Part shown: positions 42,929 through 54,225 of the stretch, one piece after another
How positions within the stretch are numbered: position 1 is the stretch's first letter
Layout: each line of letters starts with the position of its first letter
From: Prinsepia uniflora
Taxonomy: Eukaryota; Streptophyta; Magnoliopsida; Rosales; Rosaceae
Length of the DNA: 64,000 nucleotides
Direction of reading: 5' to 3'
Assembly (NCBI GenBank): GCA_032719365.1
Contig: CM064873.1
Coordinates: 196,001 to 260,000, forward strand
Position numbers and translations under genes: made by a program
Notes under the pieces: generated by a model
The model's database searches: none
What the model saw: the letters and a program-made list of their open reading frames with translations, nothing else
What the model was told of the DNA's origin: nothing

Positions 42929-45900
42929 CTAGATCAGTACGTTTTGCATCCGCACTGCTTTCTTACCTATGTTCATATCATTTTCTTGTGACTCTATCAG
43001 TTTCTGTGGCTTGATTAGGGCATTTAGAGTTACATTTTCCCCAAATAAAGCTTTTTGAGATCTCATCTTGTGGACGCTGGGTTTTGTCCCTTTTGCAGAG
43101 CTCTTAAGTAGTGTGTTCAAATCTTCATTTTCACAACCTTTGCCACATATTTCTATTCTTGAATTGGGGATTCCAAAATCTTCTCTCGAGTCCAAAGTGC
43201 TATAAGATAAGTTGGAGTTTGAAATTTGACACCAATTACTATTGTTTGACAATGAGCTATCTGAGCATTCTGTTTCATCAAGCAGTGCCAGCATTGTGGA
43301 TAAACTGTTGGCCCCATTATGGTCGTGATTTGAATGAAAAGTGCTGCACCAAATATCAGGTGGATAAATAGCGTCGCATATCTGTTTCTCCATCGGCGAG
43401 CCATCTAGTTTGTCTTTATTATTTATTATTATCTCTTTAACAATTTTACCTGATGGAGAATCAGAGTTATATCTTGGGTCAGTATTGTCATAATCCTTCA
43501 GATTTGAGGGAGCTTCATCAATAACCTCTCCCTGCAAGGAAATTTGAGATCTCTCAACATAGGTCTGCTTCTTGAATTTGTTGTGGTTCACAACCTGTTT
43601 CACTGGGAAGTTGTAATTGTGGACTTTCTCATCCCAAATATTGTCTCTGTCCTTTTCTCCATGACACACAAGTTTCTTCTCTGAGGTAGGGATAACTAGA
43701 ACCCGTTTGTTTCTTTGAGAATGACTTCTGGTAGTAGGCCGACTCTTGCGTAAGCACTTATCAGCATCCAAATCTTCTACAGAAGAAGCCTTATTTTTAT
43801 ATCCATTTTCACATGCCTCGCTGTGATCTCTGTGATGACTTGAGCAATTTGGTGATGTTTCGTGCTCTCGGAATGCAACCTCTTTAATATCATATTCTGA
43901 TAGATCTTGACTGTAGTCTGTTTCAACATTTGCCCAATTTTTTACCTCCAAAGGCACTAAACAGCTATTTCTGGAAATACTGCATTCTGAGTTATTTTCC
44001 AAATCAAATTTTTTTCTTTTAGGGAAATTCACATATTTAGCATGATGGTTCATTGGCCTTCTCCTTGCAGAGGACCTCCCTTTCTCTTCGGAACTTATTA
44101 TCTCTGATCCAGATTTTTTTCTACTGCAAATAGTAGGTCTCATAAACCTTGGTACCCGTGATAAGGGAGCTGCCGCTATATTAAGGGTTTTGTTCCTATT
44201 TATTTCAAGATTAGGTTGGGACAGTTCCTTAAATAAATGGTAAGCATCTTGCTTGCTGGAAGATGGGGTTCTGCCTGTTAGATGATCTAACTCTTCGTTT
44301 AACTTCTCGATACTCATTCTAACAACCTGACGCTCATCTTCAATCATTGTCATCTTTTTTTTCAGATTTATCATTGCAACTCCCTTCTCCTCCTCTGCCT
44401 GATTTCAAAATTCTTTCAGTCATTGTAAAGGCATGGGAGTTAACAAACTAAAATAAAAACTAGAACAGCTTTGCATCAGCTGAGGTTACTAGAAGGCACT
44501 TGGATTGTTGTAGCAAGCTGTCGAGGTAGGTGTCTCTTTCTTGAGTGTCCATGCAGATATGATTTTTTTCTTTTTTCGAATGAATCTACTTTCTTGCACG
44601 AAACCAATATGCTTATATGATTATAATTTTCACATGAATTTTCTGCCCTCTTTTATGTGTATGATTTCAACATAATGTGCTTCAAGACTTGCAGAGTGTT
44701 TTTATTAGAGACGATAAAATGACATTAAGCGTTCTTCTGTTTCACTGTATTGATATATTCATTAGACTAGTGTCATACATTTGTGATTTGCATAGACATG
44801 TGTTTTATCAATATTATTAGTGTTCCTCTATTTCCTTTTTTTTTTGGGTTCAACTTTGTTGCTCTAGATTATGTAATTAGTTGAATCAATCAAGTACGAA
44901 CCTCCAAGTATACTGGAAATGGCTGGTTAAGATAATTGAGCTATTTCGGTAGATGCGGGATTGTAAATTTAAAATGTCAAGGGTGCGGGGGTGGGTATTG
45001 ATGTAGGGAGAGAAGTTTAGAGTCTTTATCTAAAGAGTTGGGTGGCTGCCCTCTAACTTATTGGGCTCGTTTGGCATGCGGGATTTGATTGGATTAAATG
45101 CAATATATTATGTTTCATTGTAAGTTCATTAGAAGGGGTAGAAATAGAAGAAAACTTATGCAATCCAATCCTCTTAAATAGTAGGGTCAGAAAAGTTAAG
45201 TTCCCTTCTATGTCTAATCCTATCTAATATTCCTACATTGAAATCGTATCCATTTTCTCGATCAAAGAACATTGAATTTTAATAGGTATCCAATCCAATC
45301 CAATCCAAACCAATCCAATCCAAACCAATCCAATCCAATCCCATCCAATCCAATCCAATCCAGCTCACCAAACGTGGCCATTAGGTCTTCTTTTAGGGGT
45401 AACCCTTGTGCGTCACTTTTTTTGTAGTCCAGTAACAGAATAGTTTAGAGGGTTAGAGGATAGGGTGTCTTCTAAAATTTGAATAGCCTTCTTATTTTTT
45501 GTATATCTTCGTATTCTCAATTAGCTAAGATTTTGAGAAATTAATAAAATTATTTTGGGAAGGGTGTGGTGAGGAGGAAAGTTATCATTTAATCAATTGT
45601 TCAGGAACTGAAGGGAGAAAGGTGGGTAGCTATTGAAATCTTTTATTAGGTATAACCTAGGTATTGCGGAATTACTAGTCAAATGGTTCTGGAGATTCTC
45701 ACTTGAACTAGGTACCGAGTCCATACTAATGGGTGAGATTCTCGGACTGTAGAAAGAGCCCCATTTTGATGTCCTTGGATTAGAAAAGATTAGATGGGTG
45801 GAGGAAGGGTGTATACTAGGCGGTGAGTAGCATTCTTGTTTTGTGGCTATCTCCAATATTCAACCATCTTGCCTTGGTCTAGATCTCTCTCTGAGCCATA

Positions 45901-48900
45901 AAAGTTTAGAACGCTGGTGTATCCATTAAGGTGCAAACCTTCTGGTTGGTGCCCCATGTGACGCCCAATAGTTCTGATATGATATGGGGAAGGAGGCCTT
46001 ATGCGTGTTTGTCTCCACATTGGTTTGCTTTCTGACTTCACATCACCGCTGTCAATGACCCCAATTGGTATCCTGACAATGGCGCCACCAACCATGTCAC
46101 CATGTCCCCTGCTGCACCACACCCAAATCCTCCCACACCAGACCAAGTTATGGTGGGCAATGGCACCACCCTGCCTATCACACACACAGGTAATGTCCAA
46201 TTCTCCTCTAGTTCCTCAGCTTTCCATCTTTCTAATGTCCTCCATGTCCCATCCATCCGCAAAAATCTCTTGTCTGTTGCACAGTACACTAAGGACCAAC
46301 ATGTCAGCATTACTTTCTTTCCCACACACTTTGTAATTCGAGATCTAATTACAAACACCATTCTGTTTCAGGGCCCCTGTAGAGATGGCTTGTATCCCAT
46401 CAAGCCTAATTCCCCACCCCAGGCACTCCTCACCACCACTCCGAGTCTTTGGCACCGGCGGCTGGGACATCCATCTGCCTAAGTCATCCGCACCTTAGCT
46501 AACCAGCAGCACATCAGTCATCCTACTGTTTTTAATTCTGTACCCTTCTGTAATCAGTGTGCTTTAAGCAAATGTACTCGTCAATCTTTCAATAATGTAA
46601 TCCACACTTACCAACACCCATTTGACTTAATTCATTCAGATGTTTGGATGTCCCCTGTGCCATCTGTTTCTGGTTTCCGTTATTATGTGCTTTTTACTGA
46701 TGACTACACTCGATATACATGGGTCTACCCTATGAGACTCAAATCTGAAGTCTTTGAGCATTTTTCAAAATTTTCCAGATATATCACAACCCAATTCTCC
46801 ACCACCATCAAACAGTTTCACAGTGATGGTGGCAAAGAATTTGCTAACAAAGCCTTCCAAAGCTTCTGTTCCTCCCACGGTATTCACCAGCGATTTTCCT
46901 GCCCTCACACCCCCCAACAAAATGGGTTGGCTGAGAGAAAACATTGCTATATATCTGAAGTTGCCCGCACACTTCTAAATACAGCAGGTCTCCCCTGCTG
47001 TTATTGGGCTGATGCCATTACCACAGCCGTTTTCCTCATCAATCTCCTCCCCACAGCAGTCCTCAAATGGTCCTCTCCATACTTCCTACTCCATCACAAA
47101 TCCCCACCATATTCCCTTCTACGAACATTTGGTTGTTCCTGCTTTCCCTACCTTGGAGATTACACCAAACACAAGTTAGAGTCCAGATTCCTTCACTGTC
47201 TCTTCCTTGGCTACAGTGCTCAGCACTCAGGCTATCGCTGCCTTCACATCCCCACTGGACGTGTCTATATCATCCGACATGTCCTCTTTAATGAGGACCA
47301 GTTTCCCTATCCCTCAAATACTACCCACACCCCAGACTTTACGTTTGTCCCAGTCACTACCTATACTGACCCTCAACCTCCCAGTTCACAGCAGTCCCCT
47401 TCCATCCCAACAACACCTTCCCACAATACTTCCCACCACCACTCTGCCCCAACCAGTCCTTCCCCAACTCCTCTAGCCTCTGTTCCAACACAAAACAGTC
47501 CTCCACCCTCCCTAGCACCTTCCAGCCCCTCTACTTCACCTCCCCCACGTCCAAGCCGCAACATTCACCCCATGACCACTCGAAGCAAGTCAGGTCACTC
47601 CAAATCCCGAAATCTTTTATTCCTTTCCAAATACCCTCTTCCTCAAGCCTATGCCACACTAGCTACCCAGTCTCCTGAACCCTCCACTTACAAGCAAGCC
47701 TCCAAATATCCCCACTGGATCCAAGCTATGCAAACAGAATTCTCTGCCCTCCTCAGCCAGAAAACCTGGTCCCTTGTTCCTTTACCCTCTCATGCCAATG
47801 TAGTTGGCTGCAAATGGGTCTTTAAAACAAAAAGACATGCAGACGGCACCATTGAAAGGCACAAAGCCCGTCTAGTCGCCAAGGGTTTTCATCAAACTGC
47901 AGGTCTTGATTACCAAGAGACCTTTAGTCCCGTTGTCAAACCAGCTACTATCCGGGTCGTCCTAACTATTGCAGTCTCCCTTGGCTGGTCCATTCGACAA
48001 ATGGACGTCACCAATGCCTTCTTACATGGCACACTCACAGAGGAAGTGTATATGCAACAACCTCCTGGTTTTATTGATCCACAACGTCCCAATCATGTGT
48101 GTAGACTCCACAAGGCTCTGTACGGCCTCAAACAAGCTCCCAGGGCCTGGTTTGAACGCTTCAGCACCTTCCTGTTCCCCCATGGTTTCACACAAAGCCG
48201 GGCAGATCCATCTCTGTTCATTTACAAGACCTCAACAACTATCCTGTTCCTCCTCCTCTACGTTGATGACATCATCCTCACGGGTAGCTCTCCATCTGCA
48301 ATACAGACTTTCCAAACCAGCCTGGCCCGTGAATTTGCAATCAAAGATTTGGGACCTCTTCACTACTTCCTAGGTGTTGAAGCCACTCCAACAGCCACTG
48401 GCCTTCATCTAACCCAAAACAAATACACCACAGACATCCTAACCCGTAGTGGTCTCCTCGATTGCAAACCTGCCCCCACCCCCGTGGCCTCCAAACAGCT
48501 AATCTCAGCCCACACAGGAACCTCATTGCCTGATGCTTCCCTCTACCGTCAACTCGTAGGTGCCCTTCTATACTTAACCTTAACTCGACCAGACATTTCC
48601 TTTGCAGTCCAGCATGCTGCTCAGTTCATGAGTCATCCTACCGACCTCCATCTTGTTGCTGTCAAGCGGATCATCCGCTATCTCAAAGGCACCATTGGCC
48701 TTGGCATCACCATTCACAAATCCCCTTTCCCCCTCAGACTTCAGGCTTACTCAGATGCAGATTGGGCAGGCTGTCCTGACACCAGACGTTCAGTCACAGG
48801 GTTTTGCATCTTCCTCGGCCCTACTCTTATCTCCTGGTGCTCCAAGAAACAGAAGACAGTTTCCAGGTCCAGTTCAGAAGCAGAATACAGAGCCCTGGCT

Positions 48901-51900
48901 TACACATGTGCAGATAGCATTTGGCTCCTAAATCTACTCCGCGAACTCACGTTCACTCCTCCCCTGCCCATACAGCTGCACTGTGACAATCTGAGCACCT
49001 GCTACATGTCTCAGAACCCAGTTTTTCATGCTAGAACAAAGCATATAGCCCTGGACTATCATTTCCTGCGAGAAAGGGTGATTTCTGGAACTCATCAAGT
49101 TCAGTTCGTTCCCTCCCAGCAGCAACTGGCAGATCTGTTCACAAAAGGATTGTTCACAGCCCGCCACAACACCCTTACAAACAAACTTGTCACCCGTCGG
49201 GTGCCTAGTTTGCGGGGGGATGTTAGACTATGTATATATCCACCTAGCACACACTGTACATTAGTTCCTAGGTTGAACCCGTGTACCTAAGTCCCTAGTA
49301 AAAGCTAGACATTAGTTAAGTACTAGGTATAGGACACCTGTCCTATTTAGAGACAGTTACCTACAGTTACTTGTATATAGGACATCTGTCCTAACACAGT
49401 TAGAAGCAGTTTAAGGAGATAAGAACTGCTCTGTCTTATCCCTTAAACAAACCCCTATAAAATGCCACATTGGCTGCTGCAATAAACACACGGTTTATGC
49501 ATTTCTACAATTAATCTCTACTAGGAACATAGTACAAGGTTCTAACCTAGGAACTAATGTACAATGTGTTCTAGGGTTAGATATACACAGTCTAACAGTG
49601 GCCACTGGCCATTCTTGAATCTGTGATTTTTTGGCCTTTGTGCATTGTTTGATTAGGGTTAATTTATTGAGCGAAATTTGTGTTTTTCTTGGCTGTGTAT
49701 CTTTGGTATGAGAGACTTCTTTCCTGGTTTAATTTTTTAGTGATGTAATTTCACCAAAAGAGATTTTTATGTTTTCATCGGTGTATCTCTTAAATAATTA
49801 CAGTAATTGTTATAATGTCAAAAAAATAGATCGGACCAAGGAAAAAGTCTTAGTGTTAAGTCAAAGTCTAAACTGTTGCTTAGCAAAAAAAAAAAAACCC
49901 CCATAAAGGCAAAAGGAATTTGTACTTTGTCAGATCGAATGCCTATGCAGAAAGGGCAACTAAACATAAAGAACAGATTATCTCATTTACTTACAGTTGA
50001 ATCTGTATGCCCTAGATGAACGCTTCTCACCCTCGTTGCAAAGTTCAAAGAACACACTGTCTCGCAGATATCTTCTTCTTTAGGACTGATATGAACAAGC
50101 ATTAGAGTTTTTGAGTCCATTCCTGGTTATAAAATGGCATCAAGGAAAGAAAAGATATTATAGTTATAAAAAAGAAAAAGTGATTTATATGTGAAGCAGG
50201 CATAAAAAGAGTGAGTGTATTTATAACATAATTCTTGTCATCTCCCGTGCAGGCATTTCCTTGGAATTATTTTCATGTTGCATATAACTATTTGGTGTAT
50301 GCATATAGTTTACCCTGAGAAATATTTTAGGGGCAGACCTCAAATGGTAAACAGAACAACCTCATTCATATCAACAATTTGGAGTAGGTATGCTATTGTT
50401 CTGGTAAATAAGTAGGGCATGTTCTTGTCACTTGGTAGTCTTTGCAAATAAAAATGATACTGGAGTCCAATGAGTTAACGCATTACCAAGGGAGTCTTTA
50501 AGAACCTGCGTCAGCTTGCTATTCCTGTCATTAGAGTGAAAATTGAAAGTGTGTATCATTTAAGAGAAGATAACAAAAGCTATTAGTCACTATATGACAA
50601 AAGTAAAATATAACCGGTGAGCTGTATTGCTTATGAGTTATGACATACTAAGAAACTTGTAGAGTAGAAAATAACACAAGTATATTAATTGAATTGCAAG
50701 TTAGTATCTTTGATCAATTAATTTGATCAAGTATACTTTTCTGATGGACATTACTGATGGTATATGGGATATTAATTTTCTCAATCAAGCTTAACAATAT
50801 GTCTTTAATAACAAAATAACAAGAAGAGTGATGTATGATGCTGATAAAATAACTAGTAGGGATCAATAGATACTGATTCAAGTGTTTCTATTACCTATAA
50901 GGTACATGGCCCTTTCTAATTTGAAGGGCATGGATGACATCTCCAAGAGAGGAAAGTGACAAGTTAATGGCTTTTCCTTCTTCTAGTCTTCTTCCCCATG
51001 CCTTTGTCCTCAACAAACGCTCACTTCCTCCTAGGTCAACAAACCAAACTTTATTTGTTTCTCGTCGCCTTTCAGGTGCTCCACTACATGTGATTGATAT
51101 GCGAATCAAGCTACCGAAACAGGATTAGAAAGTCTCAAAACATAATAGTATTGCTTCTAAGTAACAAAATCCAAAACCAATAATCAGGAGCTGAGTATCG
51201 TATGGGAGAAAGTAGTTTACCAGTGTGATCTGCTGGAAGTACTGTTACAATTTGTTGATGCAATTGACCTGAACTGGCCCCCTATTTTATATAGTTTCAA
51301 AGCTTGGTTGAAGTCACTCACTTGAATAGCCACAAGGTTTTCAATTGCAACCTCACCCTTCGAATCTGTTTGGATTGAGAGGCTGTTGATGGAAAGTAGG
51401 ATTAGTTATGAGGCAATGTTTAATACAGCTATAAATAGAGCTTAAAAAATTGAAGGGACATAATAAACTGATAAATTTGTATATTCTTTAAGGAGACCGT
51501 GAAATTATTCATTCAGGGAAATTAGCTTCCATCATTTCCTATTCACAGGAATCAGCTATAACTTACAGTTAGTGCTGCCTTGGAAATTTTTTATAGTTTA
51601 CTTATCCATTGTTCTGCATAGTACAATTTATAACTAATGCATCATATTCCCAAACATACAAGGCTAGCTTTATAATTCCCTTATAATGAAGAAAGAGGTT
51701 AATCAATTTTGTTGAAATTCATCAAATTTGTAACTGGGTAAAAGCCCATGAATTTTGAACTTTTCAGGAGGTATAGCTACCCACTAGCCAACTTAGTTGG
51801 GCCTTCTTAATGGAGAGGATAAACTATAAAAATTGATGTGGAGAATAAAAGCTCTTGTAACCTTAGATGGCTTTTACCAAACTTTGGTAATAATCATATC

Positions 51901-54225
51901 AATCATCTTAACCTATTTTCTTACGTAGACACCTATTAGAGATCAAAAGCCAAGTACTGTAGCCACCACTTGGTGTCTAGGATTGGAATGAATCGGATTG
52001 GATGGCTCACTAGATTTAAACTATGTTAAAGTTAAGAAATGGAGGCTAACTTCCAAATTTTATCCAAGTTAAAGGTAGAAGATGGATTAGTCATGGAAGC
52101 TTATTCCTCCTAATTTTATGATGCAATTGTCTGGATCTTTCAACTATTCCATTATTATTGTTGTAAGTCTACCATGGTGGCGGATGATCCATTGCCTTTG
52201 TTGGCTGAGGTATTAGCAAGTCTTTGAGATTTCCCATGTAAATCTCGAGCATACTGAAACTGAATAGAAACTCATGGTTGCTATCCACTGCTTGCTTAAA
52301 TAGTGCTTCAATTGCACGGGGCACCACTCCGGGAAAATCTGGAGTTCCTTCCTACAAAGGGAGAAAGGTCAGAACACTTATAATCAGAACTATGTATGCC
52401 ACATTTATGTCGCTTCAATTTTGAAAATATGGCTTTCTTGGTTGGCGATTTCATGATTGAGGCATGTATACCATGCCTATAAATTCCACAAGATCCGTAA
52501 TTCCTCACCATGCTGAAGGTTTTTCCTGTGCCTGTCTGCCCATATGCAAATATGCAAGCATTGTACCCATCAAGTGCAGATTTAATGATAGGCTCAACTT
52601 CTGTGAAAACTTCATCTGAAAATTTTCAATTATCAATTTTCAATTATCAATTTCTCAATCATGACGGTGATAGCTGTCTGTTCAAGTTAGTACATGAAGG
52701 GGTGCTACAAGCCTAGCTCAACAGCCAAATTTAAAAGCAGAAAGTTTGATGTGCTGAAGAACCTTGTGATGAGCCTGGGTGGAAAACCTTATCGAAACTG
52801 TAAGTTGTACTCTTACAGTCAGTAAGTCTTAGATGAACATTGCTTGAACCAGAAGCTATGACAGGCCTAGGACGATCAAAGTTATCCCCCATTGCGGGTT
52901 TTATACGACAAAATACTCGGATGTTACCTGCAATGAAAGATATGCTTTGCTTAGCGTAATTGTTCAATATGAATTATTTTGACAGGGTAGTGAAAGCCCT
53001 TAGCTCTTTAACAGGATAGAATTATAGAAAGAAGGAAACTCAAGTCTGCCTTAAGTCTGCCTTAAAAACTCAATGGTTTTCGGTAGCCCTAGGCATTGGG
53101 CCGGGCCGGATCGAGCTTATTAAATAATTTTTAAATTTGCGGGTCGGGCCGGGCGGGCTTAATGACATAAAAAAGAGCCTATGGGCTTTTATCAGGCCGG
53201 GTTTATATCGGGTTTTTCGGGTCGGGCCTATTAAGCCCATTTGGATCGGGCTTACATGGGCTTTTTCAATAAACTATGTCTCAAATTTTAAAGTTACAAA
53301 AAAATATATGCATGAAAAAAAAAATATTAATAATGAAAAAAAATACTCAAGGGTGCAAAAATATGGCCTCGTTAAAATAAAATACTCAAGGGTGCAAAAA
53401 CGTGGGGCCTATTAAGTAGGTGGAGAAGTGGTTAGGGTTTGTATTAGGTATTGGGCTTTTTAAAATAAATTAGGTGAACTTGGGACTGAGATTTGGGTTT
53501 GGGTTGAAATATTAGTATTAAGAATGGGTTGAGTATTAATTTTTAAATAATAAGTATTTTATATTTTCGGGCTTATGGGCCGGGTTTATGACGGGCGGGT
53601 CAGGCTGGGCTTACCGGGTTTTATCGGGCTCGGGCTTATCGGGTTTGAATACCATATGCCCAAGCTCATCCCACTAACTCTCGGGCCGGGCCAGCTCACG
53701 ACCCATAGCGTGTCGGGTCGAGCTTTTGTCCATCGGGCTTATCGGGCCCCCGTAAGCCCATGGGTTTTTGGTCCAAATGGTAAGGGCTCGTTTTCGGTTG
53801 CAGAAGACTAACCTTTCAAGTCCAGAAACTCATTTAGAATCAGCCTTCTCTGCTTGTTGAGTTCATTTATGTGGGCAGTCAAGACATCAAGTTCATCTGA
53901 TGACAGGGAATAAGAAAGGGTATAGGTGGTTGATGAATAGAATGATAAGTTAAGGAATTAAATGCACAAGAAGAGACAAAAATATACCAAGGATGAAGGA
54001 TTCACCTTTAATTTGTGAGGCAGCATGGCCTGAATCATTGTCATGATGGTTCTCTGAAGTGTTTGTTCTTGGGGGGTTGGATTGTCCTTGAGAAGGTAGG
54101 TCTATTATTATATCACAAACAGATTTAACCCAGCTGGAAGTGAGATGTGACTTCAATCCTAGTAAGGAATGGATTGTTTCAGGTAGGCTGCGGGCAGGGT
54201 TTCTTGATTGTGATGATGACGCCAT
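42929..54225 (-). CDS. Kinesin-14-like motor protein, ten coding exons
   Basis: I joined exons 54225-54006, 53896-53813, 52927-52763, 52615-52509, 52351-52173, 51382-51221, 51110-50895, 50524-50487, 50122-49995 and 44398-42929. All introns are GT-AG and the frame is open for 922 codons. The N-terminus (MASSSQSRNPARSLPETIHS) and a short coiled neck (ELNKQRRLILNEFLDLK) precede a motor domain at about residues 102-433. The motor starts GNIRVFCRIKP; the P-loop GQTGTGKT is at 182-189, switch I SSRSH at 301-305 and switch II DLGGSE at 331-336. The neck directly before the motor is the kinesin-14 hallmark, implying a microtubule motor that is usually minus-end directed. The last exon encodes a 490-residue Ser/Asn/Lys-rich tail starting with a coiled coil. 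A splice acceptor at 54251/54252 indicates a 5'-UTR intron. Intron 9 (5.6 kb) and intron 2 carry transposons. The exact subfamily is uncertain. Confidence 0.88.
45061..45380. mobile_element. PIF/Harbinger-like MITE in kinesin intron 9
   Basis: The ends are TTGGGCTCGTTTGG on the left and, inverted on the right, TGGCCACGTTTGG, flanked by the trinucleotide TTA at 45058-45060 and 45381-45383. TTA duplications and G-rich ends with GTTTGG are typical of Tourist/Harbinger MITEs. The 320-bp body is non-coding and contains an ATCCA repeat. Confidence 0.65.
45288..45362 (+). repeat. ATCCA pentanucleotide repeat
   Basis: About fifteen units of ATCCA with a few AACCA variants lie inside the MITE near its right end. 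The unit probably expanded from the MITE's own subterminal sequence, since the left end contains the complement (GATTGGATT). Confidence 0.85.
46036..49290 (+). pseudogene. Copia pol (protease-integrase-RT-RNase H), one premature stop
   Basis: One reading frame holds the whole polyprotein and is broken by a single TAA at 46480-46482; the following 880-codon stretch is open. The protease motif reads DNGA (46072) where DSGA is usual. Then come the GAG-pre-integrase box LWHRRLGHPSA, an integrase core (HSDVW, FHSDGGKEF, HTPQQNGLAERKH), a Pro/Ser-rich linker, reverse transcriptase (WVFKTKRHADGTIERHKARL, LYGLKQAPRAWF, LYVDDIILTGSS) and RNase H (YSDADWAGCPDTRRSVTGF, SSSEAEYRAL). It ends with QLADLFTKGL shortly before the LTR. 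Loss of gag and of the 5' LTR promoter means it is not mobile on its own, though the enzyme domains look little decayed. Confidence 0.92.
49221..49597 (+). repeat. 3' LTR of Copia D (377 bp)
   Basis: It follows the purine tract TGCGGGGGGA (49211-49220), starts TGTTAGACTATG and ends CAGTCTAACA. A TATAAAA box is at 49456-49462 and AATAAA at 49481-49486. The palindrome AGGACAYCTGTCCT occurs twice upstream of the TATA box (49331-49344, 49379-49392). The outer ~60 bp at each end are imperfect inverted repeats of one another (49221-49279 and 49538-49597). Confidence 0.9.
53084..53789. mobile_element. hAT-like MITE in kinesin intron 2 (706 bp)
   Basis: The 8-bp duplication GTTTTCGG flanks it at 53076-53083 and 53790-53797. 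The left end TAGCCCTAGGCATTGGGCC is mirrored at the right end (inverted: GAGCCCTTACCATTTGGACC). The body is filled with GGGCCGGGC, GGGCTTATCGGG and similar short units at both ends, resembling subterminal binding repeats, around an AT-rich centre. There is no transposase. The element ends about 20 bp from the splice donor of exon 2 (53813). The open frames in it are by-products of the G/C-rich repeats. Confidence 0.85.

Larger units (their letters stand above)
46036..49597 (+). mobile_element. Copia D: 5'-truncated Ty1/copia element in kinesin intron 9, antisense to the gene
   Basis: Pol coding from protease onward and a complete 3' LTR are present. Gag, primer site and 5' LTR are missing; no copy of the LTR start TGTTAGACTATG was found upstream. 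The first recognisable pol codons are at about 46015, where a TGA (46033) interrupts them, so the left boundary is approximate. The element lies inside an intron in opposite orientation to the host gene, where splicing can remove it. Confidence 0.88.

Noticed and set aside
53137..53811. Two Gly/Arg-rich frames within kinesin intron 2
   Set aside because: They are translations of the GGGCCGGGC/GGGCTTATCGGG repeats of the MITE, not genes.
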